From positions 248,001 to 312,000 of the forward strand of contig NZ_CP013633.1 of assembly GCF_001664485.1 (NCBI RefSeq): DNA of 64,000 bases, written 5' to 3'. This stretch comes from Rhizobium sp. N324 (GTDB lineage: Bacteria > Pseudomonadota > Alphaproteobacteria > Rhizobiales > Rhizobiaceae). Shown in pieces: positions 26,913 to 35,937 of this stretch. Under the pieces are notes generated by a model. The model was not told where the DNA came from. It ran no database searches and saw nothing but the letters and a program-made list of their open reading frames with translations. The position numbers were made by a program, and so were the translations under genes. Each line of letters starts with the position of its first letter. Positions within the stretch are counted from its first letter, which is position 1.

Positions 26913-29900
26913 ATGTACCCAAGACGGAACCAGCCGCGCGATGACGATTCTCGCGAAGTAAGTGGGTGGATCGAAGGCGTGACCGGAGCTTTCGATACGG
27001 ACGCCTGGATCGACGACTACTATTCAGAGAGCCGAGACCTGGAACAGGATCCGAGCGACTTGCGCCTCGGTTCGCACGATAGTGACGCCGGCGACCGTGT
27101 GCCGCGTCGCAGATCCGTGGGCGGTTCGATGCGAGTGACGCCGCAGTCGCTGGCGCCGGAGAGGGGTTCGGGGCAGCAAGACGTCGATGCCGCAACGGAG
27201 ACTCACGTGGTCTCAACTAAGGTTCGAAAGCGTGGTCGCCCCGCCGACCGGGACATGCATCCCGATGACGAGACCCGCATCAACCAGTTCGCGGAAGCAG
27301 TCCGAGGCTATGAAATTCTACCCGACGGTAGCATCGGCCGAGGGGACGGAAGGGTTCCCGAGGCTACCGTCGAGAACAATTTAGGGATTCTTAGGAGGTT
27401 CGCTCGTTGGCTCCGAGCAGCAAACAGAGATTCGATGGCTTCTCGGTTTTTAAACGATCCAGATTCACTAGCCGTTGATATCGCGGATTATTGGGCAAGC
27501 GGTGAGGACGATCAGAACCGTCTTAACTCAGCGCTGTCTCATTTCAGGAGGCTCGGACCTGAGGGGCAAGAACTCCAAGCCGTTGGAGCTGGGCCGCGCC
27601 TGATGGGCCGCCGAATTCATGATCCCTATCCCGATGACGCCCGCGTCATTGATGCCTTGGCCAAGGAAGAGCTGAGTAAGCTCGGACCGGTCTCGATTTC
27701 TCAGAAAAATGCCAGTAACCAACGAAAGTTTAGCGATTGGCTCAAAAGGGAGGGTAGGGGGAGCATAGTCAGCCGACTCACGGGTACTGATCAGCAGCAA
27801 CGGTCGTTGCAGGAGGATTTTAGGAAATTTACCGAGGCCGAGGGAAAAGTGGTCGTGAGTTTAGATCGGCTGCGGCAGTATCTAGGCGCCGAGTCCCAGT
27901 TGAAACAGCATAATCCTTATCCCGACGACGCCCTCATGATTGATGGCTTGGCCAACGAAGAGCTGAGCAAGCTCGGACCGGACTCGACTTCCAAGAGGAA
28001 AGTTGTCCAGAATATGGCGATAAATCAACGGAGGTTTAGTAATTGGCTCCAAAAGAATGGTCGGGGGAGCATAAGCAGTCGCCTGACTGGCAGTGATGAG
28101 CAGCAACGGTCGTTAAAGGACGATTTTAGGGAATTTACTACTAACGTTGAAGTAAAAATAAGCGTGGGTTTCAATCGGCTGCGGCAGTATCTAGGCGCCG
28201 AGTCGCAGTTGAAACAGCATCATCCTTATCCCGACGACACCCGCATGATTGATAGCTTCACCAAAGAAGAGCTGAGCAAGCTCGGACCGGAGTCGACTTC
28301 CAAGAGGAAAGGCGTCTTGAATCTGGCCAGCAATCAACGGAGGTTTGGTAATTGGCTCCGAAAGAATGGTCGGGGGAGCATAAGCAGTCGCCTGACTGGC
28401 AGTGATGAGCAGCAACGGTCGTTGAAGGACGATTTTAGGGAATTTACTATTAACGTTGAAGTAAAAATAAACGTGAGTCTCGATCGGCTGCGGCAGTATC
28501 TAGGCGCTGAGTCGCAGTTGAAACAGCATCATCCTTATCCCGACGACGCCCTCATGATTGATGCCTTGGCCAACGAAGAGCTGAGCAAGCTCGGATCGGA
28601 CTCGACTTCGCAGAGGAGAGTCGTCTGGAGACTGGCCAGCAATCAACGAAAGTTTAGTAATTGGCTGCAAACCAAGGGTAGGGAGAGCATAGCGAGCCGG
28701 CTCAACGGCAGTGATCAGCAGCAATGGTCGTTGAAAAAAGATTACCAAGACTTCACCGAAGCCATGGGAAAACACACTATCTCTTTCAAGCGGCTTCGGC
28801 AGTACCAGCAAGTCGTTGAGGCGAACGCAGCGTCGGGGTTGTCCCCTGAGCAGGCAAGTGGCCGGGAACCGGCCGGTCTGGACGGCCGTTCGGATCCACG
28901 TGCCGAGTTCAGATCAACTTCGCCGCTGCAGCAGGTTGATCCACCGATCGAAAGCCGCAGCGGATTGTCGCTCGACCATACCGAATGGCTGGGCGACCAG
29001 CATATCCAGACGGATTATGAGCTGCTAATGCAGGACTTGCAGCGAAACGATCCGGATCTCGCCGCCAGGACGCGGCTTATCGATCCCCTTATAGCCCATT
29101 ATCATCTGCGCCTGGGCGATGAGAGCACCGCGCTGAGCGCTTTCCAGCGCATCGTTAATGATCAGAATGGAAGAGATACAGCCGACTTCCTGTTCCTTCC
29201 AGTGAGCGATGCCAGTGCTTCGGATCCTGATCACCGCGGCACCCATTGGTCGCTGCTACTCGTTGACCGTCGCAACCGCGAGGGGCCGGCTGCCTATCAC
29301 TATGACTCCTTCCGGGGCCAGAACAACGAGTTTGCAGCAATGCTCGCACAAAGGTTGGGTACCCGTCTGGAGCCCGTCCGCATGACCCAACAGCGCAACG
29401 ACTATGATTGCGGAGTCTTCGTGGTTGACGGCACGCGGGCGCTCGTTAGACGACTGGCACGAAGAGACCGGCCAGCCGTGCTGCACCTCGACAACCTCGT
29501 CGCCGATCGGGAGCAACTCCAACGACGTCTGAGCACCGCGCCCAACGGTGATCGAGCGGGGGCTGCGGCGGCTGGACCGGAGTCCTCCACACAGATCGCC
29601 GATCCCGCAGAGTTTTGGCATGGAGTGGCTCAACCAGGCCAGCTTCCCGATAGCTGGAATACAGCAACCTTCCGGCAGGATTTGCCGTTAGCCGCCTATT
29701 CACCGGTGCAAAGCGTCAATCCGCCAGACGCACCATGGGAGCAAAGCTTGGGGGCATCGATCTTCGGCACCCCACAGTACACGCTGCCTGTGGACGACTT
29801 GGGAGGATTTGTCCCTCCGAGCTGGCAACACGGCAATCAACCGGTACCAGATGACCTTCTGCCTGCAATGTACTTGTTTGACTTGCTGCCGAGCGCGGAC

Positions 29901-29993
29901 AAACCCACCAACTTCAGTATCCATGGTGTGCCCTACACGGCCACTCTGGGGCCATCAGGCATGCAGAGCGACATTTACCTTTTCCTGCAATAG
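26913..29993 (+). CDS. nopD: NopD-like type III effector with C48 SUMO-protease domain (copy B)
   Basis: Copy B is 1026 residues from the ATG at 26913, again with GGAGG about 10 bases upstream. Compared with copy A, it lacks about 70 residues of the disordered N-terminal region (SLAPERGSGQQD joins directly) but has four instead of two PYPDD-type repeats, at 27618, 27909, 28218 and 28527. The protease residues are His778, Asp798 and Cys833, in a C-terminal half that appears identical to copy A. Both genes therefore should have the same enzymatic activity with different N-terminal interaction surfaces. It is followed within about 40 bases by a repeat flanking an ISNCY element. Confidence 0.87.
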   Translation: MYPRRNQPRDDDSREVSGWIEGVTGAFDTDAWIDDYYSESRDLEQDPSDLRLGSHDSDAGDRVPRRRSVGGSMRVTPQSLAPERGSGQQDVDAATETHVVSTKVRKRGRPADRDMHPDDETRINQFAEAVRGYEILPDGSIGRGDGRVPEATVENNLGILRRFARWLRAANRDSMASRFLNDPDSLAVDIADYWASGEDDQNRLNSALSHFRRLGPEGQELQAVGAGPRLMGRRIHDPYPDDARVIDALAKEELSKLGPVSISQKNASNQRKFSDWLKREGRGSIVSRLTGTDQQQRSLQEDFRKFTEAEGKVVVSLDRLRQYLGAESQLKQHNPYPDDALMIDGLANEELSKLGPDSTSKRKVVQNMAINQRRFSNWLQKNGRGSISSRLTGSDEQQRSLKDDFREFTTNVEVKISVGFNRLRQYLGAESQLKQHHPYPDDTRMIDSFTKEELSKLGPESTSKRKGVLNLASNQRRFGNWLRKNGRGSISSRLTGSDEQQRSLKDDFREFTINVEVKINVSLDRLRQYLGAESQLKQHHPYPDDALMIDALANEELSKLGSDSTSQRRVVWRLASNQRKFSNWLQTKGRESIASRLNGSDQQQWSLKKDYQDFTEAMGKHTISFKRLRQYQQVVEANAASGLSPEQASGREPAGLDGRSDPRAEFRSTSPLQQVDPPIESRSGLSLDHTEWLGDQHIQTDYELLMQDLQRNDPDLAARTRLIDPLIAHYHLRLGDESTALSAFQRIVNDQNGRDTADFLFLPVSDASASDPDHRGTHWSLLLVDRRNREGPAAYHYDSFRGQNNEFAAMLAQRLGTRLEPVRMTQQRNDYDCGVFVVDGTRALVRRLARRDRPAVLHLDNLVADREQLQRRLSTAPNGDRAGAAAAGPESSTQIADPAEFWHGVAQPGQLPDSWNTATFRQDLPLAAYSPVQSVNPPDAPWEQSLGASIFGTPQYTLPVDDLGGFVPPSWQHGNQPVPDDLLPAMYLFDLLPSADKPTNFSIHGVPYTATLGPSGMQSDIYLFLQ
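27618..28820 (+). repeat. Four coding repeats in nopD copy B
   Basis: Units begin at 27618, 27909, 28218 and 28527 with lengths of 291, 309, 309 and about 294 bases. Units 2 and 3 are the most alike (both with WLxKNGRGSISSRLTGSDEQ), pointing to recent internal duplication. Confidence 0.88.
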
Positions 29994-30031
29994 GGTGGAG
30001 ATGGATCGAGCAATAGATGCCAGTCGTTCTT
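28953..30031 (+). repeat. Long direct repeat, unit 2 (3' end of nopD copy B)
   Basis: Counterpart of 24746-25824 at an offset of 4207 bases. Confidence 0.85.
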
Positions 30032-30202
30032 ACATTCTAACTTTGCGGTTACAATTGCTGTCAAAGCTGATTAGAGGGGCGACATTGTCAGCCAGTTACA
30101 AACGCGACGCTGGCTCTGATGATCAGCCCCGATCCGACCGGCTGGGCCGGGTTGAAAGGGCGGAGCGGGGGCGGGTGAGGGGCACCCATCGGCTTTAGCT
30201 TT
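30032..30202 (+). repeat. Direct repeat flanking ISNCY element, left copy
   Basis: About 170 bases nearly identical (roughly 85-90 % by eye) to 31651-31824, same orientation; shared blocks include GACATTGTCAGCCAGTTA and GATCCGACCGGCTGGGCC. Confidence 0.8.
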
Positions 30203-30222
30203 AAGACGATGCGATCGACGCC

Positions 30223-31596
30223 TCACTCGGCAGCATCGCGCTTTGCCAGCGCAGCTTTACGGCGTTCGATGACGGCCGGATCGTTCGTAAAATCCTTCCG
30301 CCGTCCCGGACCGTGAGCCCGTCGCACATAGCCGTTCTTCTCGCTATTGCTCTTTACCACAGGCTTCGATTGCTGCTCCTGCCGCTCCTTGATATAGGCC
30401 AGAACATCGCCGAGCCGCTTGTTCTCGACGATCGCCGCATGCGTCACCCGCTGGTCCTTGTCGAATTAGGGCAGGGAGTGTCCCTTCCACCGCACATCGA
30501 GCCGGCCGTCGGCATAGGCATAGGTCTCGACATAGCGACCAGCCAATCCGCGCGTCACGTCGCTCTCCGCCAGCATGATCCGCTTGCGCTCAAACGAAAA
30601 CGTCAGCTGCGACCCGACATAGCGCTGCTCGCGTTTGCACAGGATCTCCTTCAACCGATCCGGTGCAAGATTTACCGGCCGGTGCAGGTCATCGGATCGG
30701 GCAGGGACAATCGCAAACCGCCCATTGTAGTCCACCATGAAGCCCGGCAGAAACGCATTGCCTGCCTCCATGGTGTCGATGCCTGCCAGTCGCAATTCCT
30801 TGACCAGACGATCCTGCAGCGTCCGGTTCATCCGCTCGACACGGCCTTTGGCCTGGCTGGAGTTTGCACAGAGAATCTCGATATTTAGCTCCGAGAGTGC
30901 CCGCCCGAACTGGGTCATGCCCTGGCCACCCTTGGCATCCTTCTTCGTCACCCGGAACACCGAGTGCTTGTCGGAATAAAAGGCGATCGGCGCCCCGTGC
31001 TGCTTCAGATAAAGCTCAAGTGCGTCGAAATAGCTGAAGGCGCTTTCCGAGCGCACGAAGCGCAGCTGCATCAACCGGCCCGTCGCATCATCGACGAACA
31101 CCAACAGCGAGCACGGATCTCCACGATCTTCGAACCAGCGATGCTCGGACCCGTCGATCTGTACCAGATCGCCATAGGCTTCGCGCCGCAACCGCGGTTG
31201 ATGAAACGTCCGCCGCTGCTTGCGTGACAGCCACAATCCGGCCTGCGTCATCCAGCCGCGCAACGTCTCGCGCGACACACGCAAGCCATCGCGCTCGGCA
31301 AGCTTCTCGGCCGCCAGCGTCGGACCGAAATCCGCATAACGTTCACGAACCAGCGTCACCGCATAATCCCGAACCCCGTCGCTGATCCGGTTGTTCGACG
31401 GCCGACCAATCGCCTTATGGCGGATCGACGCCGCGCCGTCGGTGCTGATGCGATCCAACAGCCGCCGCACTTGGCGCTCGCTGAGAGCAAGCACATGCGC
31501 CGCCGACGCCATCGTCATCCGGCCAGCGATCACCTTCGACAGAACCTCGATCCGCTGCAGATCACGCTCGCTCATCGCAATCAATCCCATCCGCAA
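30223..31596 (-). pseudogene. ISNCY-family transposase, one nonsense codon
   Basis: The first 376 codons from 31596 encode an intact core: N-terminal helix-turn-helix (LSERQVRRLLDRISTDGAAS), DLVQIDGSEHRWFEDRGDP with the first Asp, AFYSDKHSVFRV with the second, and QAKGRVERMNRTLQDRLVKE with the Glu. A TAA at 30464-30466 interrupts after GHSLP; the same frame continues as FDKDQRVTHAAIVENKRLGD to the stop at 30223. A single substitution in what was probably a Tyr codon therefore truncates the C-terminal 80 residues. The longer relative at 32644-34065 is intact. Confidence 0.85.
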
Positions 31597-31650
31597 TCTC
31601 CCACGTCAGCAAATGCGGGGAGTGTGACATTCCAACTTTGCAGAAACAGG

Positions 31651-31824
31651 ACACTTCAACTTTGCGGCTACAGTAGTTGTCAAAGCCGAATAGGGCTGCG
31701 ACATTGTCAGCCAGTTAGAAACGCGACACTGGCACCGATGATCAGCCCCCGATCCGACCGGCTGGGCCGGGTTGAAAGGGCGGAGCGGGGGCGGGTGAAA
31801 GAACACCTCTTCGGCTTTAGCTTT
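31651..31824 (+). repeat. Direct repeat flanking ISNCY element, right copy
   Basis: Direct-orientation partner of 30032-30202. Together the two copies bracket the transposase gene. Confidence 0.8.
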
Positions 31825-31900
31825 CTCAATAGCAATTGTTCAGTCGCCGGCTGATACTCGCTTTTATCTGAATTGAGCGGGTAGGGATCAAAGCTGCACG

Positions 31901-32632
31901 ATGCTTCCGGAAATCAAGCTGCAGGGTGACGTCGATGTCGCCGCGCTGTCACCTCTTCTTCGCGGCATGCTTCTGTCCGTTGCCTATGCTGACGGTGAGG
32001 GTGGCATAGGATTGACCGCGACCGGTGCTATGAACCGCAAATTCGTACATTGGGCCGCTGTGAACTTCCTGTGGCCCGACTTCACAGCTGAAGACCTTTA
32101 CAGCATGAACAAAGTGCTGAACGAAAGCGACATGCCGCCGCTCTGGGTCGTGCGGGACATGACCCGCCATCTGAAGCTTCTTCGCCGGAAAAAGGATGTG
32201 CTGCTGCCAACCAGACGCGGCCGGGAGTTTCTGGTGAACCCGCAAGCCTTCTTCGATCTCGTGGCCACAGACTATCTCTACTCGTATGTCCATGCCACCG
32301 AGCGGGAAGCTGAGGTGCAAGCGCGCCTACGCTGGTGGCGCATGTTCCTCAATCTTCTCAATATCAAGGCGAGAGAAGGCTGTACGCCTTTGGACGTCGT
32401 GAAGATCCTCTATCCAGACACGGCACCTCTGTCCGCCACCGAAATGACCCTGGAAGCCTGGGAGCTCAAATCCGATCTCCAATATGGCGTCCTGCGGCGC
32501 CTGTGCTGGCTGGGCCTGCTTTATGAGGCACGAGAAGGGCTCACGCTTCTTCAAGACGGAGCCTTCCACAAGACGCGCTTTGGTCCGCCTGCCTGCAATT
32601 GGAGTCAGATACGCAAAGCGATATCGGCGTGA
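31901..32632 (+). CDS. Unrecognised 243-residue protein between two ISNCY elements
   Basis: The frame is clean from the ATG at 31901 to 32632. The product has no signal or membrane helix. A conserved-looking central block reads GLTATGAMNRKFVHWAAVNF, then DLYSMNKVLNESDMPPLWVV and HLKLLRRKKDVLLPTRRGRE, which looks like tandem winged-helix elements. I have a weak memory of this pattern (LTATGxLNRxFVxWA, then NKVLNExDxPPL) in proteins related to the plasmid pRiA4b Orf3 group, but cannot confirm it. Wedged between two insertion sequences, it may be a passenger gene or a survivor of the original locus. Function unknown. Confidence 0.65.
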   Translation: MLPEIKLQGDVDVAALSPLLRGMLLSVAYADGEGGIGLTATGAMNRKFVHWAAVNFLWPDFTAEDLYSMNKVLNESDMPPLWVVRDMTRHLKLLRRKKDVLLPTRRGREFLVNPQAFFDLVATDYLYSYVHATEREAEVQARLRWWRMFLNLLNIKAREGCTPLDVVKILYPDTAPLSATEMTLEAWELKSDLQYGVLRRLCWLGLLYEAREGLTLLQDGAFHKTRFGPPACNWSQIRKAISA

Positions 32633-32643
32633 ATTGACGCCCT

Positions 32644-34065
32644 TTATTCCGCAGCCGGCTGCCTCAATAACGCTTTCTCCCGCCGTGCGATCACCGCCGG
32701 ATCGTTCATGTAATCCGTTCTCGGCTTGCGTCCACGCTTCTGGTAGCCGTTCCCCGTGCTGCCATCGCGAATGCCGAACATATGGTCCGTCTGCCCAGTT
32801 CGCCGTGGTCCGCCCTTGCTGCGCTGCTGCTCCCGCCCAGCCTGCAGCTCGGCGACAACAGACAGCATGTCGTCCAACCGCTTGTTATCGACGACCTCGG
32901 CGCGATGCACGGAGCGTAACGTGTCAAAGGTTCGGTAGGGCAGGGCAAAGCTCTCGTGCATGATCTCGAGGCGCCCGTCCGGATAGTCGCAAACGACGAC
33001 CTTCTTACCCGCCAGGGACCTGGAAAGATCTGTCGGATCAAGGATGAACAGCACCTTGTCATAGCGCAGCGTCAAAGCCTGCGACAGCGTGCGAACTTCC
33101 TTGCGGCACATGGCGCCATCGAGGTTCTCGTGGTCGGCCAACGGCCGGTGCATGTCCTTCGGATTACGCGGCTGTTTGCCAAAACGCGCGTTGAAATCCG
33201 CAATGAACTCAGGCGCATAGGCGTTGGCTTCCTCGATCGTGTCGATGCCGCGCAGCCGCATTTCCTTGACCAGCCGATCCTGCAGTGTCTGGTTCGCACG
33301 TTCGACGCGGCCTTTGGCCTGCGGGGTATTGGCACAGATGATGTCGATGTTCAGCTCATAAAGCGCGCGGCCGAATTGTGTCAGGCCGCTCGTCCGGTCC
33401 TTCTCCGACGCATGGGTCGAACGAAAGACGCCGTGCTTGTCACTGTAGAAGGCCAGCGGTTTGCCCCATTGCTGCAGATAGGCCTTGGTCGCGTGCAGAT
33501 AGTCGAAGGTGTTCTCCGAGCCGGCAAACCGTAGATGCAGCAGCTTGCCGGTGGCGTCGTCGATATAGACGAGCAGGGCGCATTTGGGCCCACGGTTCTC
33601 GAACCACCAGTGATGCGAGCCATCGATCTGTACCAGTTCGCCAAAGCAATCACGTCGGCCGCGTGGCTGGAAAACCCGCTTCTTGCGTTCCCGACGCGAG
33701 ACCCAGATGCCGGCCTCGGTCATCCATTGCCGCAGGGTCTCCTTGGCGACCGAGATCCGGTGCAGCTCGATCAGCTTCTCACGCGCCAGCGTCGGACCGA
33801 AATCCAGATAGCGTTCACGGATCAGATTCAGCGCCGCATTGCGAAACTCCTCGCTATGGCGCCGGTTGCTCGGTCGCGATCGCTTCTTGGAAACAAGCCC
33901 GGCCGGACCATCCCGGTCATAGGCCTGCAGCAGCCGATGGACCTGACTTCGACTGAGGTCGAGCCGTTCGGCGGCCTGCACAACGCTCAGGCGTTCGTCA
34001 CGGATCTTCTGGATGAGTTCGAGGCGATGCAATTCTTTCTGCGACATAGTGATCATAAAGGACAT
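32644..34065 (-). CDS. ISNCY-family transposase, apparently complete
   Basis: The 473-residue protein has a helix-turn-helix N-terminus (ERLDLSRSQVHRLLQAYDRD), the core motifs ELVQIDGSHHWWFENRGPKC, AFYSDKHGVFRSTHASEKDR and QAKGRVERANQTLQDRLVKE that supply the DDE residues, and a basic C-terminal tail ending KALLRQPAAE. It is the same family as the disrupted gene at 30223-31596 but clearly divergent (different spacer lengths), so they are separate insertions. Terminal repeats could not be defined with confidence; repeated CAACTGTCGCAT-type motifs at about 34148-34192 may belong to the 5' end. Confidence 0.88.
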   Translation of the reverse strand: MSFMITMSQKELHRLELIQKIRDERLSVVQAAERLDLSRSQVHRLLQAYDRDGPAGLVSKKRSRPSNRRHSEEFRNAALNLIRERYLDFGPTLAREKLIELHRISVAKETLRQWMTEAGIWVSRRERKKRVFQPRGRRDCFGELVQIDGSHHWWFENRGPKCALLVYIDDATGKLLHLRFAGSENTFDYLHATKAYLQQWGKPLAFYSDKHGVFRSTHASEKDRTSGLTQFGRALYELNIDIICANTPQAKGRVERANQTLQDRLVKEMRLRGIDTIEEANAYAPEFIADFNARFGKQPRNPKDMHRPLADHENLDGAMCRKEVRTLSQALTLRYDKVLFILDPTDLSRSLAGKKVVVCDYPDGRLEIMHESFALPYRTFDTLRSVHRAEVVDNKRLDDMLSVVAELQAGREQQRSKGGPRRTGQTDHMFGIRDGSTGNGYQKRGRKPRTDYMNDPAVIARREKALLRQPAAE

Positions 34066-34239
34066 GACGACTCCGACCGCTCATGGTCTCGACCAGGCTG
34101 AAGATCGTCATCCTTGCTCCCAACGTTGGCTTTGACCAGTGCGTCGAGAGGCGAGACTGTCGCATCTCTAACTGGCCCAACTGTCGCATTACTAAATAGC
34201 CGCTACAGCACCAAATAGCATAATGCACGTTATGGAACT

Positions 34240-34502
34240 TTACGCTGAACCGGCCGCGATAGTTACAAGCAGGTCCTTGGCATCGATCTAGTCGCCGGCT
34301 TTGACGAGAACTTCGGCGATCGTGCCGTTCTCCTCGGCGTGAATTGCCGTTTCCACCTTCATCGCTTCGGTCGACACCAGCACATCGTCGGCATTGATCG
34401 CCTGTCCGGGCGACACAAAGACGCGCGAGATGGCGCCCGGCATCGGTGCGCCGACATGAGCGGCATTGCCGGGTTCGGCCTTGGGTGCGAAGACGGCGGC
34501 CG
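34240..34502 (-). pseudogene. Pyruvate carboxylase C-terminal (biotin-carrier) fragment
   Basis: The minus strand encodes APKAEPGNAAHVGAPMPGAI, then VLVSTEAMKVETAIHAEENG and TIAEVLVKAGD, followed by a TAG and IDAKDLLVTIAAGSA. This is the biotin carboxyl-carrier end of pyruvate carboxylase. The biotin-lysine motif is EAMKV instead of EAMKM, and the TAG replaces a Gln codon near the end. The rest of the roughly 1150-residue enzyme is missing. Confidence 0.85.
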
Positions 34503-34630
34503 GTGACGCTGAGGAATTTTGCGAGCTCTTGCTGTTGGTTCCTCGCGGACCCGAGCCGCATCTCGTTGTGCACCTAACCGGCTCGGTTCACGTGACAACA
34601 AACACAAGAACATCTGGTTGTTTCTATCGA

Positions 34631-34930
34631 GTTTGGCGCAGGAGGCGCAGGAGGCGCAGGAGGAAAATCAACATGACTGTCGCGGCTAGGCCCATGATTG
34701 CCAAAGCGTATAGGCCTGTGGAAAACCTCCGGGCTGACTACGGAGATACCCTATAACGAACGGCCCCACAAATGCTCCTAGGTTCCCGAGTGAGTTAATG
34801 AATGCGATCCCGCCGGCGGCAGCGGAGCCACTAAAGAAGCAGAAGGCAGCGCCCAAAGGGTCCCTTGCAACCCAATATGCCGCGCATGAGCATCCCTCGC
34901 CAGAACCCGTCAGGGCCGGGTTGATCTACC
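34631..34930 (-). pseudogene. MFS transporter C-terminal fragment
   Basis: Minus-strand pieces in two frames read FSGSAAAGGIAFINSLGNLG, then AFVGPFVIGYLRSQPGGF and, after a shift, ALAIMGLAATVMLIFLLRLL ending at TAG 34631. This is the last two or three helices of an anion:cation-symporter-type MFS protein. The LRLLRLLRQ end comes from a 9-base tandem repeat (GGCGCAGGA) at about 34636-34662. Confidence 0.7.
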
Positions 34931-35116
34931 GTACGGCCGGGGCAATACTCCAGGATTGGCTTAGCTCCTCCGATGCGTCAAAATTCCGCTTGATGAGTGC
35001 CATATCAAGGCATAACCAATCGGCCATTCTCCGATTCCCGGAGAATTGCCGGACATGACTTGGAGCAGGTGCCATTTCTCCGCAGCCATCCCGGATATTG
35101 CAAAAGGACCGATACC

Positions 35117-35845
35117 ATGTGCTTTGAATGCAATTCCTCCCCACTCAGCCGTCGCTCCCTGCTGAAATTTGCCGGCATCGGAGGCGTGGCCGTCATGACT
35201 GCAGGCTTTGACATCACCATGCCGGCATTCGCCTCGAACGCTCCCGCCCTCCTGCCGGATGAAGCACTGGCAAAACTCCAGGAAGGCAACAAGAAATTCG
35301 TCGCCGACACGGAAGCCTGCGCCGCCAATATTTCCAAGCGCCGGCAGGACGTCGCCAAGAGCCAGGCACCTTGGGCGATCGTGCTGACCTGTTCCGACAG
35401 CCGTGTCGTGCCGGAACTTGTATTCGGCGGCGTGACGCTCGGCGAACTCTTCGTCGCCCGCAATGCCGGAAACGTGGTCGACACCGATGTGCTCGGCACG
35501 ATCGAATATGGCACCGAACATCTGCATGCGCCGCTGATCGTCGTCATGGGCCACAAGCGTTGCGGGGCGGTCTCCGCCGCCTGCGAGGTCGTGTCCAAGG
35601 GCACCAAGCTCGATGGCTCAATCGGCAAGATGACCCAGCCGATCCTGCCCGTGGCTTTGGCGGAGACCGATCGCGGCGACAATTTTGTCGACAAGACCGT
35701 CCATGCCAATGCCTTCAACGGCGCCGAGCGCATCCTCACCGAAAGTGCGATTGTTTCTCGCCTGGTCGAGGAAGGCAAGGTGAAGATCGTGCCCGCCTAT
35801 TATGATCTCGATACCGGCGTGGTCGATTTTCTGCACAAGGTCTGA
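35117..35845 (+). CDS. Beta-class carbonic anhydrase with twin-arginine signal
   Basis: The enzyme interconverts CO2 and bicarbonate. The ATG at 35117 (AAAGGA 9 bases upstream) gives 242 residues. The N-terminus contains a Tat signal: SRRSLLKFAG at residues 11-20, a hydrophobic stretch, and a likely cleavage after AFA near residue 39, so export to the periplasm is expected. Zinc ligands and catalytic residues of the beta class are all present: Cys92, Asp94 and Arg96 in CSDSR, His146 and Cys149 in GHKRCG. The gene stands alone between an MFS remnant and an IS3 element. Similar Tat-type carbonic anhydrases occur widely in rhizobia. No operon partner or regulatory site was seen. Confidence 0.9.
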   Translation: MCFECNSSPLSRRSLLKFAGIGGVAVMTAGFDITMPAFASNAPALLPDEALAKLQEGNKKFVADTEACAANISKRRQDVAKSQAPWAIVLTCSDSRVVPELVFGGVTLGELFVARNAGNVVDTDVLGTIEYGTEHLHAPLIVVMGHKRCGAVSAACEVVSKGTKLDGSIGKMTQPILPVALAETDRGDNFVDKTVHANAFNGAERILTESAIVSRLVEEGKVKIVPAYYDLDTGVVDFLHKV

Positions 35846-35937
35846 CCTACGAGGCGACTTCATGTTGCCGACGGCTATCCGCGGGCGCCTCGTCGCGTTC
35901 GCGGAACCATAGTCGCTGATGACCCTGCCCCCAAGTT

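Noticed and set aside
34636..34662. Tandem 9-base repeat as a possible CRISPR or regulatory array
   Set aside because: The units have no spacers and encode the LRLLRLLR end of an MFS fragment; simple slippage explains it.
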